A stretch of 31,027 nt of DNA from Saprospiraceae bacterium UBA2365 (GTDB taxonomy: Bacteria > Bacteroidota > Bacteroidia > Chitinophagales > Saprospiraceae), in contig DDTL01000078.1 in the NCBI GenBank assembly GCA_002344345.1, positions 1 to 31,027 on the forward strand, in the 5' to 3' direction. Shown in pieces: positions 7,375-15,197 of this stretch. The notes beneath the pieces were generated by a model that was not told where the DNA came from, did not search any database, and saw nothing but the letters and a program-made list of their open reading frames with translations. A program made the translations under genes and the position numbers. Position 1 is the first letter of the stretch. Every line of letters begins with the position of its first letter.

Positions 7375-10050
7375 TCACTCGCTGACAGTCAGCAAAACTT
7401 TTTGCCTTATATCCGCCGAAGACGCACCGATCATGATCCTGAAATCACCGGGTTCGACGATTTTTTCAAGATCCTGATCCAGCATGGATAGCATTTCTTT
7501 GTCAATTTTAAAGCTTACCAGCTTGCTTTCTCCCGGCAACAAGTTAATTCTCTCAAATGCTTTTAACTCCATCACCGGTCGGGCAACAGATGCCAGTTCG
7601 TCACGGATATACATCTGGATGACCTCATCTCCGGGAATGGTTCCCTTGTTTCGGACTTTGATGCTGACTGAAGTATGCTCACCCGGCAATATAATATCTT
7701 TCTCCAAACGGATGTCTGTATATTCAAAATTGGTGTAACTCAAGCCGTAACCAAACGGGAATAATGGTTTTCCTGTCAGATTGACATAATCATCGCCTCT
7801 CCCGGTGGGTTTGTGATTATATACCAAAGGCAATTGTCCTTCATGCACCGGCCAACTTATTGGCAATCGTCCTGCTGGATTATAAACACCAAAAATAACT
7901 TCAGCAACTGCATGGCCACCCGATTCTCCCGGATACCATGCCATAATGATAGCGGCTGCATCATCCATCCATTCGGTCATGTTAACAGCACTGCCACCTG
8001 TCAGGATCACCACAACAGGCGTTCCGGTGGCTGCAACACGCCTGATCAGTTCTTCCTGCCCGCCAGGCAAACTCAATTTAGCCCTGTCCTGGAATTCACC
8101 TTCTACAATTCCGACAGCGATTATAGCTACATCGCTCTTTTTCGCCAGGTCTACTGCCTTTTGGATAGAAATATCTTCATTTTCTACCCCCATATTCCAG
8201 ACCAGACTAAACCATGCATTATCTACGGGTTCAAAAAATTCAATTCGCAAATCATAGATCCTGTTTTTTTGAAAAGTAAAATCAACAGTTTTGATAGATT
8301 TGCTTTTTTTGACCCAATTATCCAGGATCAATTGATCATCCAGATAAATACGATATCCGTCACTTCCGTCGACACCGATCTTATACGTTCCGGATTCAGG
8401 AGCAGTGAGTAGGCCTGCCCATCTGACACTGTAAAAGTTACTGCCCAGTTTTTCAGGATCAGGAGAAAACAAAGTCCAGCGGAAATCGATTTTTTCATCG
8501 ATCCGGATAAAAGCCGGTTGTCCCTCAAACGAAATATTACTGAAGTACTCACCATTCAGACCAGTTTGTTTTTTGCCATCAGAAATATGAGAAAAAGCAG
8601 TGGAAGGGATCACCAAATATTCTTTGGCATGCTGGTCGCAGCCTTTTTCAAATTCTATCCGGCAATTCTCACCGGCAATTTCCCTGATACCTTCCAGGAT
8701 ACTGACCGGATTGTTACCGGGACCACTGTAGCCGCCTAATCTTGCTTCGGCTGCGTCAGGTCCGATCACGGCAATTTTTTTCGTTTTTTTAGAAACAGGA
8801 AGGATTTTCTGATCGTTTTTAAGTAAAACTATGGATTCCAAAGCTGCTTTTTTGCTCAGCATTTTATGGCTTTCATGACCATTCCAATAACTTGCCTGTT
8901 CAGGATCGACATACGGATCATCAAATAGACCGAGTTCAAATTTTACTTTGAGAACACGCGCCACCGCATCATCAATTTTTTCAGGATCGATACGCCCATC
9001 CAGAAATGGAGCCTGGAATAAGGTATAATGATCATAACTGGTCTGAAAAATCACATCCAGACCAGCTTCAATCGATTTTTCTGAAGCATCTTCATAATCT
9101 TTGGCAGTCATGTGAAGCACATTGGCTCCTCCGGTTCCGCCCGCATCAGAAATGACAAATCCGTCAAAGTTCCATTCTTTTTTGAGGATTTCATTGAGCA
9201 AGAAACTGCTGGCCGTGCAGGGTGTTCCGTCATAGGAATTGTAAGCAGTCATTACTGACCTCGAACCGCCTTGCAGAAAACACGCTTCAAAAGGAGGGAG
9301 ATATACCTCACGCAGCAAACGTTCGTTCCAGTGGATCGGGTAACTGTCACGACCTCCGTCACCCACGTTGGCAACATAGTGCTTAGGGGTGGTGATCACG
9401 CCATTTTTTTCAAAAGCAGAGACAAAAGCGATGCCCATTTGCGCAGCGAGAAACGGGTCTTCACCATAGGTTTCTTCTGTGCGACCCCATCTAACATCAC
9501 TGACTATATTGACCACCGGAGAAAGGATCTGCCTGATACCGCGGGATTTGCATTCCTGGGCAATGGCTTGGCCAACATCATGCATTAAAGCAGTATCAAA
9601 GCTTGCAGCTAACCCGATCGCCTGCGGAAAAACCGTTGCCCCATCCCGTACCAGACCATGCAAGGCCTCATCAAAAGGAATGATGGGAATGCCAAGACGG
9701 CTCTTTTCGATGAACCATCTTTGCATTTCATTGATCTTTTCTGCAGTTTTGGAAGCATTCTCCCCGGGTGCATATTTCAGCAATTGCTGTGCAGCTTCAG
9801 CACCTTGACCGAGTGTATTGACCTGAAAACCGAAAATACCATGATGAAATTTTTCCCTGTCTTCTCCAGGGTTTCCCGGGATCATGAACAGTTGCCAGAA
9901 TTTTTCTTCGGGTGTCATCCGGTTCAACAGATCAGATACTCTTTCTTTCACCGGCAATTCCGGGTTTTTATAAGGCTGAGCAAAAGAAAATTTGGCAAAT
10001 AAAATACTGGTCAGGAAAATTAGCGCTATTTTTTTGTCAATGTAATTCAC
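7375..10050 (-). CDS. GH3 beta-glucosidase-type enzyme with inserted PA14 domain
   Basis: The protein is 891 residues. The start is GTG at 10050, because no ATG before residue 45 would keep the signal peptide (IALIFLTSILFAKFSFAQ). The GH3 N-terminal barrel shows DVRWGRTEETYGEDP (185-199), KHY (223-225) and FDGFVISDAGG with probable nucleophile Asp302. The more usual motif is SDW or SDY. The GH3 C-terminal domain (about 400-770) is interrupted by a PA14 domain at about 495-625 (GLNGEYFS, GLLTAPESGTYKIGVDGSDG). It carries the acid/base region VEGEFQDRAKLSLP (649-662) after the insert. A fibronectin III-like domain ends the protein (about 775-885). GH3 enzymes cleave terminal beta-glucose, and some cleave beta-xylose or other residues, by retention; PA14 inserts shape the active site. 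It lies 156 bp downstream of the DUF4838 gene on the same strand and probably acts in the periplasm. Confidence 0.92.
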   Translation of the reverse strand: MNYIDKKIALIFLTSILFAKFSFAQPYKNPELPVKERVSDLLNRMTPEEKFWQLFMIPGNPGEDREKFHHGIFGFQVNTLGQGAEAAQQLLKYAPGENASKTAEKINEMQRWFIEKSRLGIPIIPFDEALHGLVRDGATVFPQAIGLAASFDTALMHDVGQAIAQECKSRGIRQILSPVVNIVSDVRWGRTEETYGEDPFLAAQMGIAFVSAFEKNGVITTPKHYVANVGDGGRDSYPIHWNERLLREVYLPPFEACFLQGGSRSVMTAYNSYDGTPCTASSFLLNEILKKEWNFDGFVISDAGGTGGANVLHMTAKDYEDASEKSIEAGLDVIFQTSYDHYTLFQAPFLDGRIDPEKIDDAVARVLKVKFELGLFDDPYVDPEQASYWNGHESHKMLSKKAALESIVLLKNDQKILPVSKKTKKIAVIGPDAAEARLGGYSGPGNNPVSILEGIREIAGENCRIEFEKGCDQHAKEYLVIPSTAFSHISDGKKQTGLNGEYFSNISFEGQPAFIRIDEKIDFRWTLFSPDPEKLGSNFYSVRWAGLLTAPESGTYKIGVDGSDGYRIYLDDQLILDNWVKKSKSIKTVDFTFQKNRIYDLRIEFFEPVDNAWFSLVWNMGVENEDISIQKAVDLAKKSDVAIIAVGIVEGEFQDRAKLSLPGGQEELIRRVAATGTPVVVILTGGSAVNMTEWMDDAAAIIMAWYPGESGGHAVAEVIFGVYNPAGRLPISWPVHEGQLPLVYNHKPTGRGDDYVNLTGKPLFPFGYGLSYTNFEYTDIRLEKDIILPGEHTSVSIKVRNKGTIPGDEVIQMYIRDELASVARPVMELKAFERINLLPGESKLVSFKIDKEMLSMLDQDLEKIVEPGDFRIMIGASSADIRQKVLLTVSE

Positions 10051-10056
10051 TTGAAA

Positions 10057-10112
10057 AAGTTGTTTATTTGTTTATTTGTTGAATTGTTTATTTGTTTATT
10101 TGTTGAGTTGTT
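10057..10112 (-). repeat. Seven tandem octamers (AACAANTN) directly before the GH3 start
   Basis: Read on the minus strand there are seven contiguous 8-nt units: AACAACTC, AACAAATA twice, AACAATTC, AACAAATA twice and AACAACTT. The last ends 6 nt before the GTG start. The tract is almost free of G and unlikely to fold. The same octamer family precedes the GH2 and GH109 starts. Confidence 0.7.
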
Positions 10113-10148
10113 CTTTTTCATGCATCTGCAAATTTTGAATCTCGCAGA

Positions 10149-10169
10149 TCCCGATATTCATCGTCGGGA
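10149..10169. other. Intergenic hairpin with conserved ATTCATC loop (copy A)
   Basis: Arms TCCCGA and TCGGGA, extended by a T-G pair, enclose the loop ATTCATC. It is followed by a TTCGAATTTTC tract at 10171-10200. Copy B at 23167-23189 has the same loop but different, still complementary stem bases, which indicates selection on the fold or a common repeat family. Confidence 0.6.
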
Positions 10170-10206
10170 CTCAAATCTTCGAATTTTCGAATTTTCGAAT
10201 CCGTAA

Positions 10207-12435
10207 TTATCTCACCACAATCTCATCCACAAATACCCATGAACCGCCTCCGGCAGACGGATGCCAGTCGAATAGTGTTTTTGTGCCGGTAACAACAAAT
10301 TTAACAAATCTGAATGGTTTTCCATCCGGAGTAAAACTGAAAATGCGGTTGACTTCTTCTTTTCTCTGATCTCCGTCAACCGCAATTTTGCCTGCAAAAG
10401 TAAAGTCCTGACCATTAACGGACAGGTAACAACTCACAGCCAATGGATGCAGTATCCAACTTTTCGGATCGTACAAGGTGCTGATCTCTATCGAGTTAGC
10501 CTGAACATCTTTCTCCAGGTCCAGCAAAAGGGTGAAATCCTTTGCCTCCCATCCGAGCCAATGCACTTTGTAGTCATTTGCACCCCGAACACCATTGGTC
10601 AGCAGTTCCGGATCGCCATTGCTGTATTTGGAAGCAGGCATTGGATCAGCGTTTACTTTTTTGCGGAATGCCTGATTGCCTTCAACCTGTACATCGATGA
10701 ATCTTTTGGTCGCATTATAGTATGCTTCAATCGTCAGACCGGATTCATTTATTGGGGCTGCCTTAGATTTTATGCCTGTCTGATAAAAGGATTCAAGTGT
10801 ATGCAACATCTCTTCCCTCAGCACAAATTTTCCGTTTTCCTGTTTGTACCAGCCCCGTGGACCGAACATGTCGCTTTTTCCGATCTCCATCATGGCATAT
10901 TGCAAAGGCATACGGGCGGTTTGTACATGCATTAAATACGCAGGTTGATCCGCTACTGCCTTTTCTGCTTCATCAAAAAAACGATTGTATTTATCAATGT
11001 TTTCCGGCGAGAGGAAAGTCAGTTGGTGATTATTGGGAGGTCCGTAAATGTCCAGCCACTCACCGGTTTTAATTATTTCATTTTCCATTGTGTTGAGGTA
11101 TTCACGGATCCATTGACCAGCCGGACCATAATATCCATCGGTAAATTCACGGATGATTTCCTGAACATCAGCAGCCGGATTCCAGAGCAGTTTGGACAGG
11201 ATGTATGATTTCAATTCAGAAAACTCATGCGCATTGCCGGTGTTTGTTTGCTGAAAATGTTCCCTGATGTTATTCTCAGTAAAAAGCAGGATATTTGGTT
11301 GGAGCGTGTGGTAATTGGGAAACGGGCTGATGCTGTGTGCAAAATTCACGGTATAATCCCACAGATAGATGTGGTCCGTGATCTTTCCCCATTCAGCCAT
11401 ATCGGTCAGAAAAGAAGCACTTGTGGGATCGCTCACGATGGGTTTACTTCTGTTGAGTTCAATGGTACAGAGCATGACCTGGACGTTTTGCCCGGGTTTG
11501 GTTACTTTCGGAGCTTTCCGGCTGTACTGGTAAGCGAGGGTTGAGATCACTTTATCCGGGAAGACTTCAGCCACGCGGTTGACAAAGCGGATAATTGGTC
11601 CGGCCGGACTATCTTCTTCTTCGATAATTTTACTGCAATGTTCACATTGGCAGTAAGAAAAATTGTCATCCTGGCTGACAGACCAGACCAGTTTATCCGG
11701 TTGGAGCGCCATTTCTTTTTTAAGTTTTTGGATAACGAGGTCGAACACTTCTTCATTGGACAGACACAGCTGGTCGATGATGCGTTTGCCATTCATCCAT
11801 GCGAAGTATTCGGGATGTGGTTTGAAGTATTCTTTCCACGGAACGAGTTTGTTGAAAGTATGCACATAATAGCCTTTGGCAAATACATCATCAATGGTAT
11901 GGAGTCGGTGAAAATCCCTGTAATCAGGATCCATACTGAATTGCCCGTGCACATTGCGATAGGTATTGGGCGAGGAACCGGACAGGTTGATGGGGGGCAA
12001 AATGATATCTTTGGAAGTTGGAATGTGCACAAATTCAGGGCTGAAATAACGGACGCCCAGGAAGCGTTCCAATAATTCAGAAACTCCGTAAATACAGCCT
12101 TTGGCATGTCCGCCCAGGATATAAAGATGGTGTTTGTCAGTCAAAACCCGAAAGCCGTCACCTGAAGCAATTTCTTTTGATTTATAGATAAATATGGATG
12201 GATTTTCTCCTGCTTTTTCCGTTGAAAGGATGGGCAACCGGCAACCGGAAATTTTTAAAACATGTTCCTGTAAAAATGCTGCCGCTCTCGTTTCTTCCGG
12301 TGACGGTTGGTCAGGTGTGACAATCTGGTATTCGCTTTTTTGGTTGGTGACCAGTGGAATGGTGGTAGCGCTTTGAGCAAATGATTGAATTGCATACAGA
12401 ATGATCAATATACCTGAACAGATAAGTGGCTTCAT
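10207..12435 (-). CDS. Exported DUF4838 protein, GH20/GH67-like, with C-terminal discoidin-like domain
   Basis: The protein is 742 residues with a signal peptide (to about SFAQ, residue 21). Residues about 35-150 resemble the N-terminal domain that precedes catalytic barrels in GH20/GH67 enzymes (ETRAAAFLQEHVLKISG, GCIYGVSELLERFLGVRYF). The central DUF4838 region contains QLCLSNEEV, WSVSQDDN and a CxCxxC cluster (Cys262, Cys264, Cys267) that could bind metal. About 600-742 forms a beta-sandwich like F5/8 (discoidin) carbohydrate-binding domains. DUF4838 proteins sit in polysaccharide loci of Bacteroidota and related phyla; I do not know an established reaction. It is the next same-strand gene upstream of GH3. 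The 87-bp gap after the delta-60 gene makes joint transcription possible. Confidence 0.85.
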   Translation of the reverse strand: MKPLICSGILIILYAIQSFAQSATTIPLVTNQKSEYQIVTPDQPSPEETRAAAFLQEHVLKISGCRLPILSTEKAGENPSIFIYKSKEIASGDGFRVLTDKHHLYILGGHAKGCIYGVSELLERFLGVRYFSPEFVHIPTSKDIILPPINLSGSSPNTYRNVHGQFSMDPDYRDFHRLHTIDDVFAKGYYVHTFNKLVPWKEYFKPHPEYFAWMNGKRIIDQLCLSNEEVFDLVIQKLKKEMALQPDKLVWSVSQDDNFSYCQCEHCSKIIEEEDSPAGPIIRFVNRVAEVFPDKVISTLAYQYSRKAPKVTKPGQNVQVMLCTIELNRSKPIVSDPTSASFLTDMAEWGKITDHIYLWDYTVNFAHSISPFPNYHTLQPNILLFTENNIREHFQQTNTGNAHEFSELKSYILSKLLWNPAADVQEIIREFTDGYYGPAGQWIREYLNTMENEIIKTGEWLDIYGPPNNHQLTFLSPENIDKYNRFFDEAEKAVADQPAYLMHVQTARMPLQYAMMEIGKSDMFGPRGWYKQENGKFVLREEMLHTLESFYQTGIKSKAAPINESGLTIEAYYNATKRFIDVQVEGNQAFRKKVNADPMPASKYSNGDPELLTNGVRGANDYKVHWLGWEAKDFTLLLDLEKDVQANSIEISTLYDPKSWILHPLAVSCYLSVNGQDFTFAGKIAVDGDQRKEEVNRIFSFTPDGKPFRFVKFVVTGTKTLFDWHPSAGGGSWVFVDEIVVR

Positions 12436-12522
12436 TTTTCGTAATTTGCCGGTAAAATACGGATTTTACCCCGGTTCAGCAAAAGCAGATGTGGAAAAAT
12501 CTGGATCAATTATATTCTCAGA

Positions 12523-15060
12523 TCACTGTTTCACCACCGGTATCGTTTTGATCCATCCATCAGTTGAATTTAAGGTCACAAAGTAAAGACCCGATTGTGA
12601 ACTGAGTTCCAATTCAATGTTTTGGGTATTCGTAAATTGTTTTTGGAGGATGGTTCTGCCAAATAGATCCACCAAGGTTAGGCTGAGATCCGGGTAGTAT
12701 TTATTCAGTTTTATATTCACCTTGCCGGTGGTTGGATTGGGATAACAAAGGATGGTTTGATCCGGGTTTGTTTCCGGGATCAGTACCCCGGTACTTCCAT
12801 GCAATCGTGCGATCCTGTTGCGACCGACGCCGTTGTATGAGGTGAAACCACCTCCGACGATGATGTTGCCGTCATCCTGGATAGCAATGGTGAAGACATC
12901 TCCATCAAAACCGGTTCCCGGATCAAAAGTAGTGTCTAAGCTGCCGTCAGGGTTGAGAAGACCGAACGATTTTTCAGGTAAACCTGATAATTCGCCTGTA
13001 ATACAAATTTTATTCTCCCGAATGATTTTGATTTCTTTAACTTCATCAAAAGGTTCTATTAATTCGGTTACATTATCCTTAAAAATAACATCCAGTAAAC
13101 CTTCATAGGTAAGTCGGTACAATGACTTGGTATTTACTCCATTAACGTATCCATATTTACCTCCTATTAAAATTTTCCCATCTGATTGAACAGTAATTGC
13201 ATTACATCTACTGATTTTGTTATATTTTGAAAAACTATTATCTACTTTTCCATCTAAATGGATACGAACTAAATTTCTTTCATATTCTGGTATAGTTTTA
13301 GTATGTATTTCTCCTCCAATGTAAATCAAATCATTATGAAGGCATATTGCAGTAATATTTTCAACAACCAGTTCTGATATTTCCAAGGATTTATCAATAG
13401 ATCCATCAGGATTTAGCCGTACTAGTCCTCCAGTGTTCTGGCCATTATATTTTTTAAAACTACCGCCAATAAGGATTTTTTCATCAGCTTGAATTGCAAT
13501 ATCATGTATGTATGAATCAAATCCGGATCCGATTTTAAAGCTTTCATCAAGGCTGCCGTCAGTGTTCAGACGTACAAATCTGTTGGCTTGGATTCCGTTA
13601 AATGAATTGAATTCTCCAACAACCAGAATTTTCCCATCAGGTTGGATTCTTATAAGTGTAACTTCCTTATTGAAGCCCGTTCCAATGGAAAATGACGGAT
13701 CAAATTCTCCGTTTTCAGCTAGACGGACTAAATTGTTTGAAGGCATTCCAAAGTAACTGGTAAAACTACCACTGACCAATATTTTTCCATCATCTTGAAT
13801 GCCAATTTCGTGAACGGCGTCATTAAAACCAGTATCCCCAAATCCTGATTGAGGGTTGAAAGTTGCATCAATGGATCCTGTTGGATTTAATATTGCAAAA
13901 TGCCAACGGTTTTTATCGGTTTTGGAATCAAAGAGCCCACCAATCACGATTTTTTCATGGTTAGGAAACTGGACTATTTCACCAATATGAAATTGTAAAT
14001 GAATGTGAATACCAAAGGTTTGAAAACTTTCATCCAATGAGCCATCAACATTCAACCTTGCTATACCTGGTCTATACTGTTCATTAATTCTGGTGAAGGA
14101 ACCCCCAATCAGAATTTTACCATTTGACTGGACATAGGCAGCTTTGATCGGTCCATTTATATTTATTTCAGAATTAAATTCCGGATTCAATTTACCTTTG
14201 GAATCAAGGCTTGCAATATATTTTGTTTGATTATTGTCTCCTAAATGAAAATTTCCGATGATTAAGATATTTTTATTTGGTTGTAAAGCAATTTCACTAA
14301 CTTTTGCCGGGCTTTGTCCAAAATAGGAAATCAATGGATTGAATGTTTCGTCAAGGTCTCCATTTGGTAATATCCGAACTAATGCTTCTCTCTGAATGTT
14401 CTGAAAAACCTTAAAAATGCCTCCTACAATGATTTTGTTATCATGTTGAATAGTGATTTTTGAAACCGAACCATCAAATCCATTTTCTATAAGAAATGTG
14501 GTATCTATTTCGCCATTCTGATACAATCGTACCATTCGTCCCACTTGCTCAGACTGATAACTAAGAAAATTACCGCCTACCAGGATATTTCCGTCAGCCT
14601 GAATCGCAATAGTCTCAACATTGTCATCAAATCCGTTTCTGATAACAAAAGTTTCATCCAATGTTCCATTATCGTTTAAACGAACTAAACGATTCGCCGG
14701 GTATCCATTGAAATGAGTAAACTGCCCACCAACAATTATTTTACCATCGGGCTGGATGACGATAACTTTTACTTCATCATCAAAGCCGGAACCAGCCAAA
14801 AAATCCGGGTCAAGGTTGCCATCTGGCAAAAATCTGGCAATGGACTTGCATAAAACTGAATTGTGCACAAAAAAACCGCCTCCTGCAATGATCTTACCAT
14901 CCGGATTGACCGCAATTGAGTGGACTATTCCATTTAATGCTTTACCATCTCCAAAACCTTTATCATCCGGATTGAACGTCATATCCAGGCTGCCATCCTG
15001 GGCAAATACGCCTGAAAAGAGCAATAGAACAAGAACGAGTGAAAATAATGCTTTTTGCAT
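12523..15060 (-). CDS. Delta-60 repeat protein with T9SS type A sorting domain (copy 1)
   Basis: The protein is 845 residues with a signal peptide (MQKALFSLVLVLLLFSGVFA). I count 14 delta-60 repeats of about 50-55 residues, each with a core like PDGKIIVGGQF and a following IARLxxDGSLDxTF segment. Fourteen such units would suit two seven-bladed beta-propellers; that fold assignment is inference. The last 75 or so residues, starting at CYPNPTTGKVNI and ending KTIPVVKQ, are a type A T9SS sorting domain, so the protein should be exported across the outer membrane and anchored or released. It is a tandem paralogue of the next gene, with DNA identity concentrated at both ends. Ligand unknown; a surface binding or adhesion role is likelier than an enzymatic one. 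Confidence 0.9.
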   Translation of the reverse strand: MQKALFSLVLVLLLFSGVFAQDGSLDMTFNPDDKGFGDGKALNGIVHSIAVNPDGKIIAGGGFFVHNSVLCKSIARFLPDGNLDPDFLAGSGFDDEVKVIVIQPDGKIIVGGQFTHFNGYPANRLVRLNDNGTLDETFVIRNGFDDNVETIAIQADGNILVGGNFLSYQSEQVGRMVRLYQNGEIDTTFLIENGFDGSVSKITIQHDNKIIVGGIFKVFQNIQREALVRILPNGDLDETFNPLISYFGQSPAKVSEIALQPNKNILIIGNFHLGDNNQTKYIASLDSKGKLNPEFNSEININGPIKAAYVQSNGKILIGGSFTRINEQYRPGIARLNVDGSLDESFQTFGIHIHLQFHIGEIVQFPNHEKIVIGGLFDSKTDKNRWHFAILNPTGSIDATFNPQSGFGDTGFNDAVHEIGIQDDGKILVSGSFTSYFGMPSNNLVRLAENGEFDPSFSIGTGFNKEVTLIRIQPDGKILVVGEFNSFNGIQANRFVRLNTDGSLDESFKIGSGFDSYIHDIAIQADEKILIGGSFKKYNGQNTGGLVRLNPDGSIDKSLEISELVVENITAICLHNDLIYIGGEIHTKTIPEYERNLVRIHLDGKVDNSFSKYNKISRCNAITVQSDGKILIGGKYGYVNGVNTKSLYRLTYEGLLDVIFKDNVTELIEPFDEVKEIKIIRENKICITGELSGLPEKSFGLLNPDGSLDTTFDPGTGFDGDVFTIAIQDDGNIIVGGGFTSYNGVGRNRIARLHGSTGVLIPETNPDQTILCYPNPTTGKVNIKLNKYYPDLSLTLVDLFGRTILQKQFTNTQNIELELSSQSGLYFVTLNSTDGWIKTIPVVKQ
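12700..12887. repeat. 188-bp perfect duplicate shared with 15375-15562
   Basis: This block is identical base for base to 15375-15562 (offset 2675). It encodes the last delta-60 repeat and the start of the T9SS domain. The flanks diverge, with substitutions on both sides, so either recent gene conversion or strong constraint keeps the block uniform. Confidence 0.8.
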
Positions 15061-15197
15061 AGGAGTGTATTTTGAATATCAATGGGCAAAAGTTGTTTTT
15101 TATCGGCTTCACTGATCAGATAAAACATTATACCGTTTTCATTATCAGTAATCCATGTAAATAACGAACGAAACAGCGCTTTCGCACCAAACTTTTC

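Noticed and set aside
742..11000. T9SS sorting domains on the glycosidases
   Set aside because: I checked the C-termini of the GH proteins and found no PNP...G-type sorting domain; only the two delta-60 proteins have one.
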